From assembly GCA_030068145.1 (NCBI GenBank), contig JAPJBO010000011.1, positions 434,001-498,000 on the forward strand: DNA of 64,000 bases, written 5' to 3'. Both the position numbers and the translations under genes were made by a program. Shown piece after piece: positions 21,001 to 27,829 of this stretch; positions within the stretch are counted from its first letter, which is position 1; each line of letters begins with the position of its first letter. The notes under the pieces were generated by a model, which was given only the letters and a program-made list of their open reading frames with translations, searched no databases and had not been told where the DNA came from. Origin of the DNA: Diplonema papillatum (lineage: Eukaryota > Euglenozoa > Diplonemea > Diplonemida > Diplonemidae).

Positions 21001-23294
21001 GGTCCAGCGGTTCCGCGAGCGCAAGCAGCGCGTGCCTCTGAGCCCCCCGTGAGATCTGCCCGATGCTGTACTATCTCCGGAACTCCAACGTCAGAGGTGA
21101 GAAATTCCAAGATCGTAGGAAGGCGATTTTCTGCGAAAGCATTCGACAAGAATGTCTTCATTAATCAAGGGCGCTCAGGTACCGTCGTATTCGGCAGTCT
21201 TGATGCGCGTCGGTATTCACCCCTTTGCACAGAATGCACATGTGAGGGTCCTTGTGTCCCTGAAGGCACCATTCATCAAGGGCGCTCAGGTACCGTCGTA
21301 TTCGGCAGTCCCTTTGCACACCCGCGGGCTTCGGCCCGCCGCGCACCACAACCGGAGGTTGTCCCCGCCGAGGCTCGCCTCCGGCGTCGCTGCTGAAGCT
21401 CTTCCCGTCAGCGGCGTCCGGCGGAGGGTCTTCCGAAGCGGCCCAAATGGCCCGGGTCCAGCGGTTCCGCGAGCGCAAGCAGCGCGTGCCTCTGAGCCCC
21501 CCGTGAGATCTGCCCGATGCTGTACTATCTCCGGAACTCCAACGTCAGAGGTGAGAAATTACAAGATCGTAGGAAGGCGATTTTCTGCGACAGCATTCGA
21601 CAAGAATGTCTTCATTAATCAAGAACGAGAGGTCGGTATTCACCCCTTTGCACAGAATGCACAAGTCAGAGTCCCTGCGTCCCTGAAGGCACCATTCGGC
21701 ACTCCCTTTGCACACCCGCGGGCTTCGGCCCGCCGCGCACCACAACAGGAGAGTGTCCCCGCCGAGGCCGCCCAGCTCGCCTCCGGCGTCGTAGGAAGAC
21801 GTTTTCCTGCGAAAGCATGCGACAAGAATGTCTTCATTAATCAAGGGCGCTCAGGTACCGTCGTATTCGGCAGTCTTGATGCGCGTCGGTATTCACCCCT
21901 TTGCACAGAATGCACATGTGAGGGTCCTTGTGTCCCTGAAGGCACCATTCGGCAGTCCCTTTGCACACCCGCGGGCTGCGGCCCGCCGCGCACCACAACA
22001 GGAGGGTGTCCCTGCCGAGGCCGCCCAGCTCGCCTCCGGCGTCGCTGCTGAGGCTATTCCCGTCAGCAGCGTCCGGCGGAGTGCCTTCCGAAGCGGCCCA
22101 AAACGGCCCGGTCCAGCGGTTCTGCGAGCGCAGGCAGCGCGTGCCTCTGAGCCCCCCCGTGACATCTACCCCGTACTCCTGCCGTCGGTACGTCAGAGGT
22201 GAAATTCTTATATCGTAGGAAGACGAACTTCTGCGAAAGCATTCGATAAGATGTCTTCATCAAGAACGAGAGGATCAGATACCGTCGTATTCGCCCCTTT
22301 GCACACGAATGCACATGCGAGGGTCCATGTGACCCTGAAGGCACCATTCGGCAGTCCCTTTACCCGCGGGCTTCGGCCCGCCGCGCACCAGGTGTCCCCG
22401 CCGAGGCCGCCCAGCTCGCCTCCGGCGTCGCTGCTGAGGCTATTCCCGTCAGCAGCGTCCGGCGGAGTGCCTTCCGAAGCGGCCCAAAACGGCCCGGTCC
22501 AGCGGTTCTGCGAGCGCAGGCAGCGCGTGCCTCTGAGCCCCCCCGTGACATCTACCCCGTACTCCTGCCGTCGGTACGTCAGAGGTGAAATTCTTATATC
22601 GTAGAAAGACGAACTTCTGCGAAAGCATTCGACACGATGTCTTCATCAAGAACGAGAGGATCACATACCGTCGTATTCGGCAGTCTTGATACGCGTCGGT
22701 ATCCACCCCTTTGCACAGAATGCACATGCGAGGGTCCATGTGACCCTGAAGGCACCATTCGGCAGTCCCTTTGCCCGCGGGCTTCGGCCCGCCGCGCACC
22801 ACAACAGGAGGGTGTCCCCGCCGAGGCCGCCCAGCTCGCCTCCGGCGTCGCTGCTGAGGCTATTCCCGTCAGCAGCGTCCGGCGGAGTGCCTTCCGAAGC
22901 GGCCCAAATGGCCCGGGTCCAGCGGTTCCGCGAGCGCAAGCAGCGCGTGCTTCTGAGCCCCCCCGTGACATCTACCCCGTACTCCTGCCGTCAGTACGTC
23001 AAAGGTGAAATTCTTATATCGTAGGAAGACGAACTTCTGCGAAAGCATTCGATAAGATGTCTTCATCAAGAACGAGAGGATCAGATACCGTCGTATTCGG
23101 CAGCCTTTGATGCGTGTCGCTATTCACCCCTTGCACAGGGAGACGTGCAGCACGTCACCGCTCGCTTCGAGGAGTTGAGCATCATTGAGTCACAGCTCTC
23201 GCACAGGCAGAAAAAGAGGGCCCCCTCCGCAATTGTGAGGGGCCCAAACTCAGAGAGGTCTAGTCAACGATTCCCCCCGGACTTCTGGCGATAA
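8756..23294 (+). CDS. Large coiled-coil, polyQ, low-complexity protein, seven proposed exons
   Basis: The proposed exons are 8756-9430, 10705-10890, 11594-12220, 16697-17056, 17828-18777, 20569-~21048 and 23139-23294. All sampled introns are GT-AG. Junctions 1-4 are phase 0, and 18777/20569 is a matching phase-2 join (AC plus G). The product is about 1100-1150 residues: a Ser/Pro-rich N-terminus, coiled-coil heptads across the exon 2/3, 3/4 and 4/5 joins (REQVSQQNNLIRALYQK, VNELEVHLKK, EHADRLQELL), a 15-glutamine tract, and long Pro/Ser/Arg-rich disordered parts. I recognise no catalytic domain, and a scaffold or cytoskeletal role is a guess. The exon 6 to 7 join is unsettled because the nearest exon 6 copy ends in a phase that does not fit, while later copies with one extra C do. 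Whether exon 1 belongs to this gene rests on phase alone. Confidence 0.6.
9441..9960 (-). mobile_element. Family A and Family B retroposons, head to tail, in intron 1
   Basis: Family A runs from 9441 to ~9667 and ends CTCGAGTATTT. Family B begins immediately with TTACATAAGCGCCAGCTTG (9666) and runs to ACGTCGAGTATTTT (9959). Family B is ~290 bp, with a related inner block (GAAATGCTCGACGATGCTGCC in two parts) but a different body (CCGAACCACGTGTTGAACG, CTACACGACAAATCACAC, AACAAATCAGATTGTG). Both families share the ends TCGAGTATTT and ATAAGC-hairpin-T(n). Confidence 0.7.
9985..10250 (+). repeat. 107 bp tandem repeat in intron 1
   Basis: AGAGCAACACAGCAACGATG starts at 10051 and 10158, and the flanking blocks GCAGTACTAGCCACAGG and TTCACCGATAC recur in order, giving about 2.4 copies. 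The rest of intron 1 (10251-10704) shows only a degenerate Family G match near 10274. Confidence 0.75.
10705..10890 (+). CDS. Exon 2 of the polyQ gene
   Basis: The acceptor is AACTGCGCAG (10704) and the donor CCAAAAG/GTACCG (10891), both phase 0, with 62 codons. It ends in a coiled-coil start (SLREQVSQQNNLIRALYQK) that continues in register into exon 3. Confidence 0.7.
11090..11455 (+). repeat. Short direct repeats in intron 2
   Basis: The blocks GAGAGGCTTAGGGTGTCA and GACTAAAGAGTCTTGCAC recur two to three times (for example 11340 and 11412), giving a disordered ~70 bp repetition. The remainder of intron 2 is featureless. Confidence 0.55.
11594..12220 (+). CDS. Exon 3 of the polyQ gene
   Basis: This exon has 209 codons, with the acceptor AATCTCGCAG (11593) and the donor GGGCAAG/GTTTGC, both phase 0. 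It continues the coiled coil (NELEVHLKKDDD), then gives helical segments NLTNLVEGLTQLINHTLE and SNIRHQQRQLLGLAPQVAQS, and a Gly/Ala-rich loop. It ends VNEWKGK, feeding the next helix in exon 4. Confidence 0.75.
12229..12452 (-). mobile_element. Family C retroposon in intron 3
   Basis: After a T-run comes GTCGTATAAGACGCTAGTCTT, then AACAGGGCCTCTCGCTCC, TGTGGCAAACACACGAAGAT, TACGCAGCGGCACTGAGAC and a GAGGAGAATATTA end. A second copy is at 19500-19775 in intron 5. The head keeps the hairpin-plus-ATAAG layout of Families A and B with a different stem (AAGAC/GTCTT). The stretch 12453-12739 shows one 25 bp direct duplication (ACTTGTGCGGGTGAACTGATG) and nothing else. Confidence 0.65.
12740..15652. 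mobile_element. Fold-back element built of an inverted 31 bp minisatellite
   Basis: A 31 bp unit (CCGAGCTAGCGGACGGTAGC plus GGACGGAGTAT) runs forward from 12954 to 13292 (~11 copies) and from 13652 to 13875 (~7). It then flips at 13875 and runs in reverse to ~15287 (~45 copies). Unique DNA fills 13293-13651. The whole is bracketed by inverted ~46 bp arms, 12740-12785 and 15607-15652 (GGGGGAGAGGAT, GCGGAATTTTTTCCCGC and the complement). A direct copy of GGTGGGTAGGTCCCTCCCCC sits just inside each arm (12794, 15579). It makes up most of intron 3 of the polyQ gene. Confidence 0.7.
15290..15320. other. Perfect 14 bp hairpin at the array edge
   Basis: The arms AACTTGCACCAAGA and TCTTGGTGCAAGTT flank a 3 nt loop (TTC) directly after the last minisatellite unit. 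A related TTGGTGCAAG lies inside the unique spacer near 13480. Confidence 0.8.
15651..15770 (-). mobile_element. Family B retroposon, both ends missing
   Basis: AACTTGAAAGAAAATGCTCG through CGGACGTGAGGTCATGTGGG matches Family B (9666, 45739). It lacks the T-run head and stops after CTACACC. The break at its left coincides with the right arm of the fold-back element. Confidence 0.65.
15871..16032 (+). pseudogene. Possible transposase N-terminal fragment
   Basis: ATG 15871 opens 53 codons containing KRSCQDNEDGAQKRLWQTTL and FGAVPK. A short basic stretch followed by a (W)QTTLF motif resembles N-termini of some DNA transposon proteins, but it is too short to assign. It lies inside intron 3 and shows no splice sites matching the host gene. 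Confidence 0.25.
16280..16480 (+). repeat. Family F dispersed repeat
   Basis: GAGAAGAAGAAGAAG, GACGGTCAACCACAGC, GCAAAGCTTGAGTCGG and TGTGTTCAGCGCGAGCGCC match 33185-33330 downstream of the SLBP gene in the same order. Confidence 0.6.
16697..17056 (+). CDS. Exon 4 of the polyQ gene
   Basis: This exon has 120 codons, with the acceptor ACTACCGCAG (16696) and the donor AACTGCAA/GTATGC (17057), both phase 0. Helical IEALNALLNTMSMGKLAEEH and ETRVLAAADAAYASEAERR are followed by a Pro-rich segment and REKLQ, which resumes a heptad with exon 5. Confidence 0.75.
17757..17815 (+). repeat. ~60 bp GGAGACCCTAAAACCCCGG repeat in intron 4
   Basis: CACACGGAGACCCTAAAACC, CGGAATTTCAAAGCGAAC and TTTAACTCTAAAAAC recur at 24215, 36495, 40160 and 46090, and inverted at ~26010-26070. 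It is short, without coding or terminal repeats. Here it lies just before the exon 5 acceptor. The rest of intron 4 (17057-17756) shows nothing. Confidence 0.6.
17828..18777 (+). CDS. Exon 5 of the polyQ gene
   Basis: Acceptor ACGACACAG (17827), phase 0; donor CTAC/GTATGG (18778), phase 2. It encodes EHADRLQELLTLGG, a pure CAG-type glutamine tract (17998-18037, ~15 Q), His/Gln/Ser-rich sequence, an acidic patch (REEEAAGPYEDVS) and a Ser/Pro/Arg-rich tail (SPSRGSRSASPGTPAGRSP). The run of CAG codons is a typical slippage-prone microsatellite. Confidence 0.75.
19500..19897 (-). mobile_element. Family C then Family A retroposon in intron 5
   Basis: Family C spans 19500-19773, with ~60 bp (AACCGCTCACGCTCTTGC to GGCGCCACG) absent from the 12229 copy. 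It is followed at once by a Family A copy (19774-19897) that keeps both ends (GTATAAGCACCTGCT, CCCTCGAGTATTT) but has an internal deletion. The earlier part of intron 5 (18778-19499) is unremarkable. Confidence 0.65.
19942..20199 (+). other. Short coding-like segment between two GATCATGATCA palindromes
   Basis: TGATCATGATCA starts at 19942 and GATCATGATCA at 20188. Between them a frame is open from at least 19947 to 20186 with GC-rich codons in its second half (VALVKGADVPSAFFFFERKN, then AAQQVVDWAERATGLKEQAL), ending TAA just before the second palindrome. I recognise no family. A small inverted repeat, GGCGGAC/GTCCGCC, lies inside. It could be a captured exon or a tiny mobile cassette within intron 5. 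Confidence 0.35.
20220..20312 (+). repeat. Element E, long copy in intron 5
   Basis: This matches 5640-5735 over ~90 bp (AAGCACGCACTAAGCCG, GGTCGAAAGGCACCAATCT, CCCATTCGGGATCGTC). A second core copy follows at 20497-20552, ending 16 bp before the exon 6 acceptor. Confidence 0.6.
20569..21052 (+). CDS. Exon 6 of the polyQ gene, first copy
   Basis: The acceptor AACCACAG (20568) supplies the G that completes the split codon from exon 5, giving AT-KKLASESASDKYAAP. The exon encodes a Pro/Ser-rich linker, MQHVQNRLAYLSKQVDG, and a conserved tail PSSPPASLLKLFPSAASGG to ERKQRVPLSPP. Reading on gives TGA at 21050, but CCCCC/GTGAGA at 21049 is also a plausible donor. The second half is repeated downstream (21053-23138). 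Confidence 0.65.
21053..23138 (+). pseudogene. Tandem array of five extra exon 6 ends inside intron 6
   Basis: The exon 6 tail recurs starting near CGCGGG at 21323, 21717, 21970, 22365 and 22776 (original 20855; spacings 468, 394, 253, 395, 411). Each unit also carries intron sequence (ATCGTAGGAAG, TTCTGCGAAAGCATTCGA, ATTCACCCCTTTGCACAG). The third unit is truncated. The first two full copies have six C before GTGAGA; the later three have seven C before GTGACA, which shifts the frame and removes the stop. The last unit feeds into the exon 7 acceptor. Confidence 0.8.
23139..23294 (+). CDS. Exon 7 (terminal) of the polyQ gene
   Basis: After the acceptor CCCTTGCACAG (23138), 51 codons run to TAA at 23292-23294: GDVQHVTARFEELSIIES, QLSHRQKKRAPSAIVRG, then RSSQRFPPDFWR. 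It is helical and charged, then a basic tail. Phase 0 here fits the exon 6 copies with seven C, not the first copy. Confidence 0.55.
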   Translation, partial: GDVQHVTARFEELSIIESQLSHRQKKRAPSAIVRGPNSERSSQRFPPDFWR

Positions 23295-23705
23295 TTGGCA
23301 TTGCAAATGCACCTTGGAGGAAGTGCGTCTGAAGCAACAAAACGTGTCGTAACTCACATACTCGCCTTCCTCGCGCCGGTTCGTCTGTTCGTGGCGCGTG
23401 AGCATTCAATCAACGTGTATTCTAGATCGTCGGAACCCCATCCCTTTAGATCGTCTTTGCTCCACTCCCCCACCCCAGTCTAGCATATCGTAGATTGAAA
23501 CTTAAAGCAAAAAGTCGGTAAAAGAAAAAGGCGTAAAGACACCCGAAAGTCAAACTGTAGAAGGGTAGTTGCTCGGATGCAGACGCATCGTTGAGGCTTA
23601 TGCCTTGTTTCTTTCTTTCCCACCTTTCCTGATGGTCAACCGTGCATGAAATGGAATCAAAGACTGGCAAATGAAAAGAGAGTTGTCGGCCACCACAAAC
23701 GCCCA

Positions 23706-24822
23706 GAATTTACACGCGGGCGTGAGAGCAGCAAAATGGAGTTCGAGGAGCTGGCGTGGTTTGCGCCGGCGCTGGCGCCCGGGGTGCTGGCCATGCGGGT
23801 GTTGGTGCGGTGTGCGGGCGCGAAGGGGGCCGTCGACGGCTTCTACGAGAGGTGAGACGCGATTGCTGATGGACTACAGGACCCGAAGCCGGTGGGGGGT
23901 CGGCGACGACGCAAATTCGCACCCTACTACACGAAGAAAGTGCAGCTTTCCAGGATAGGTAACCCTGTCTCCGCGTGAAGCGTTTCAAGGGTCGACCCTT
24001 CCGTTAAAAAGACACAACTGCATCATCCGGGGCCTGTGGACATAGTCAATAGGATCGTCAATATGTCACCACTTCAGATCTCTGCATCCGGGTTGCGGAA
24101 TGCTCACGCATACGAGAAGTGGGATGCGATGCTGACGGACTACAGTACCCAAGCCGGTGAAAGGGGCCAAGGGAGGCACTCTCACACCTCCAAGAACCGT
24201 TCCAGGAATACAACAAAAACCCGGAGACCCTAAACCCCCGGAATTTCAAGCGAATTTCTTTTCTAAGAAAACTCAATCAACCCCACACAGCCCCAAACAA
24301 GAACAGATGGGGAAACGGCGAAAAAGCGAACTTTCAATCTAAAACCACAACCAGCCCCACCTGAACTCAAAACCCACCGCAACAAAAAAGAAAAGAAAGA
24401 TTGTCGGAAACCCCCCATTTACACGCGGGCGTGAGAGCAGCAAATGGAGTTCGAGGAGCTGGCGTGGTTTGCGCCGGCGCTGGCGCCCGGGGTGCTGGCC
24501 ATGCGGATGTTGGTGCGGTGTGCGGGCGCGAGGGGGGCCGTCGACGGCTTCTACGAGAGGTGAGACGCGATTGCTGATGGACTACAGGACCCGAAGCCGG
24601 TGGGGGGTCGGCGAGTTACACGCGGGCGTGAGAGCAGCAAATGGAGTTCGAGGAGCTGGCGTGGTTCGTGGCGGCGCTGGCGCTCGGGGTGTTGACCATG
24701 CGGGTGGTGATGTGGTGCGCGGGCGCGGACCTTAGACCGCCACCGGCGAAGGGGGCCGTCGACGGCTTCTACGAGAAGTGGGACGCGATGCTGACGGACT
24801 ACAGGACCCGGGCGGACGGGTA
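23706..24822 (+). pseudogene. Three-plus partial copies of the hydrolase 5' end
   Basis: Copies of the first exon start begin with ACACGCGGGCGTGAGAGCAG and MEFEELAWF at ATG 23736, ~24444 and 24641. Copies one and two lack the 21 bp encoding DLRPPPA and stop at a TGA after VDGFYER. Copy three runs to TRADGYEKSEHF and then diverges. A further sliver (YEKWDAMLTDY) is at 24111-24160. The true gene starts at 24998 after the same leader, so this is serial tandem duplication of one gene end. The stretch 23295-23705 before it holds nothing recognisable. Confidence 0.85.
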
Positions 24823-24997
24823 CGAAAAAAGCGAACATTTTACTCTAAAAGCCGACTGCTTTCTACAAGAAACAGTGTAAAAAAACTCAATCAACCCCAC
24901 GCAGCCCCCCCCGAACTCAAAACCCACCGCAACAAAAAAGAAAAAAAAAGGTTGTCGACGATCGCCCAGAATTTACACGCGGGCGTGGGAGCAGCAA

Positions 24998-26489
24998 ATG
25001 GAGTTCGAGGAGCTGGCGTGGTTCGTGGCGGCGCTGGCGCTCGGGGTGCTGACCATGCGGGTGGTGATGTGGTGCACGGGCGCGGACCTTAGACCGCCAC
25101 CGGCGAAGGGGGCCGTCGACGGCTTCTACGAGAAGTGGGACGCGATGCTGACGGACTACAGGACCCGGGCGGACCGGCGGCTGAAGGTCCTGCACATCCC
25201 CGGCCGCGGCGGCGGCGGCCCCGTGCTCGTGTTCCTGCACGGAGCCTGCGCGCGGATGGGCCAGTTTTCGGAGCAGATCGACTACTTCGCTGCCAGGGGC
25301 GAGGCTGTGCTCGCCATCGACAACGTCGGCTGCGGGCGAAGCGAGAAGCCGTCATGCGAAAGCGCGTATGCGGTGGAGTCCTTCGTGGCGGACTGCGTCG
25401 AGGTTATATCGGAGTACGTTCCCCGCGGGTCCGATGTGGTCCTCATTGGGCATTCCTTCGGGACGTACTTAGTCATGCGCGTCGCCCCGTGCCTCCAGGC
25501 GTACCGCGTCAAAGGCGCCGTCCTCATCGCCGGAGGCCCCTTGTGGCTCGAAGACTCGGCGGCCCTCAAAATATTCGCGCTGCCGAACGCGGTCCTGTGG
25601 CTCATCAGGCCGATCCTCAGCAAAGGCTTCCGGGTATGCTCCCATGCAAGTCATTCCGCCCCGCCGTGTACGGGGTAGAAGAAATCGGGCGCTCCCCGGC
25701 ACGAATAGAGATGGTCCCTGCACTCGAACTCGTCTCTGCTATCTCTCTGACTTTCGGATAAGGTCGCGTTGGCAGAAACGGTGAAGGTGATATTTCTCAC
25801 AGGGTTGACGGGAGGAAAGCGAATATTTGGGGTCAGCCCTGGCTACTCGGTTCACGGTTGAACCGAAGCTAACGGAAAATGGTTTCCCTGCTCTCTCACC
25901 CACCTTTCCGATGCCAACTAGGTGCTCTGGTCTAACTCCGCCGTCTCTGTTGCAACTCCCTCGTGTTGACTACTTGCCACAACGGATTCAAAACCTGAAT
26001 ACGGACACTTAGTTTTTAGAGTTAAAGTTCGCCTGAGAATCTGGGGTTTAGGGTCTCCGTGTGACCGCTGTTAAGTGGGTTGTCTAAGAGCACACTTTTT
26101 CTCACGCTCGATTACACACTGCACAGAAGCGCGCTCTCGCCCCTGGCGCACCTGAGCAACTCGTCCGGCAAGAACTAGAAGCGTCTAGCCGGAACCCCGT
26201 GTACATGTTCGCGTCGTTCTACAGACACCTGCGGCAGCTGTCAGATGCTCGGCACTGGCCGGATCTGAGCGCGCAGCCTGCGGCACCGCTGCTGATAGCA
26301 GGCGGGCACGACAAGCTGATTCCGGTCTGCCGGACGAGGAAGCTCGCGTCGATGTTCAAGGACCCAAGCCTGAAGATCATCGAGAACGCTTCGCACCAGT
26401 GCATGCAAGAGCAGCCGGCCGTTGTCAATGACTACATCAGCGCGTACATCTCGAGGGTAGAAAAGGCGAACACAGGTCGAACCGAGTAG
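24998..26489 (+). CDS. Membrane-anchored alpha/beta hydrolase, two exons
   Basis: The exons are 24998-25633 and 26127-26489, with a phase-0 intron (TTCCGG/GTATGC; ACTGCACAG/AAGCGC), giving 332 residues. Residues 6-26 are a hydrophobic N-terminal segment, likely a signal anchor. The fold is a standard serine alpha/beta hydrolase: oxyanion region VFLHGACARMG (78-88), nucleophile elbow GHSFG with Ser153, Asp274 in GGHDKLIPV and His302 in ENASHQC, so the full catalytic triad is present. It resembles lipase/esterase or ABHD-type enzymes. The substrate cannot be told from sequence. The start is chosen because the same leader and ATG head all upstream partial copies. Confidence 0.85.
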
Positions 26490-26495
26490 CTCGAG

Positions 26496-26690
26496 CAGTG
26501 GAACCCTGCGTACACGTTCGCGCCGGCTTGCAGGCATTTGTGCAAGCTGTCACATGCAGGCAGCGGCCGCGCAGCCTGATGTTGGGAGAGCGGGCCTCGT
26601 GGGCCCAAGCCTCAGGAATCATCGAAAAGATTCTTCGCACCGATGCACGCTGGAGCAGCTACATCAGTGCAACATCCGGCGCGTGTCATC
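26496..26690 (+). pseudogene. Decayed copy of the hydrolase second exon
   Basis: TGGAACCCTGCGTACACGTTC parallels CGGAACCCCGTGTACATGTTC of the true exon 2. GGCATTTGTGCAAGCTGTCA, GGGCCCAAGCCTCAGG.ATCATCGA and CTACATCAGTGC then follow in the same order, with deletions including the aspartate region. It sits directly behind the real stop codon. Confidence 0.7.
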
Positions 26691-27829
26691 GAACTCGGAC
26701 CAACTAGCGCCGTATGTGTGGTGGTGCCCAGTGTGCGAAGCTTTCGGATGAAGGGCACTGTTCGGACTGGTCGTGGCAAGTACCGATACAGCTTGAGCCG
26801 ATACGCAAGCTCGCTGGCGCTCAAGTGATTTGAGTTCACAAGATCACCGGAAGCCAAGCTCACGTTCCCTGTTAGTGGGTGAACAATCCAAATCTTAAAC
26901 AATTCTGCTTGTCGAGGATAGAAAGAGCCGGCATCGAAGGATCAGAAAGCAACGTCGCTATGTGAACGCTTGGCTGCCACAACCCTGGTCCGGCTTCCCT
27001 GTGGTGATGCATACACACCCTGCATGAGGTCCTCAGAACCACCTCAGCGTACCGCGATACCACGATATAGGTGCTAGTGGATGGTGGGTTGCGTGCACAC
27101 ACCCACACAAGGATGGTGCTACGTAGCACCTCCTCATCCCTGATATCTAGGTGACGTATTCGTAGGTGCTGGGATACCACCAGCATACCACGATACAACA
27201 CTAGCTGCTAGTGGATGGTGTGGTGATGCATCCTTGAACATGAAGCGAGACCAAAAGGATCGTTAGGCCATGCTTTGCTGCAAAGCGCATGCATGCCGCT
27301 GCGCGAGAACGAGATGAAGGGAAGCTGCCCAGACAGGGCGGCGCATGATAACGCACGGAGCAAGAGCAGAAAAGCCTTAGCGTATTTGGTCGGTCGTTTC
27401 TTTCGAACAACGATCGCCCCCCCCCGTTAAACCAAGATTCTCCCCCCAGCATTCTAGCCCCGTCTGGCCATCTGAAGAAGCAAAACGAATCCTCGGATGT
27501 CATTTGCAAACAGGGTCGGCGATGTCCGCGGCTCAGTGAAGCCTTCCGATCGAGATGTCTTACGCTTTCGCCAAAGTCTCCCCAACCTTTCTCGCAACCG
27601 TTCAACAAAGGCAACATGGCTCCTGCGGAAAATATATCTGCATACATCCATGCAGGTATTGTAGAGTCATGCAAGAACACCAGAACACCAGAGTCCTGCA
27701 GGCAGAGTTTCATGCAGCGACACGCGTGGTAGCTCCGAGTTTGAGTACGTTGTCTGCACACGTTGGCGTCGATGTTGGGAGCGTCTCACTGACGACACAC
27801 CACAGGAATGTAGTTCCGGCCAGTAGACG
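26691..27829. other. No gene seen
   Basis: This stretch holds a short imperfect duplication (ATACCACGATA with GTGCTAGTGGATGGTG at ~27055 and ~27190) and weak open frames without coding bias. No RNA gene or known domain is visible. Confidence 0.5.
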
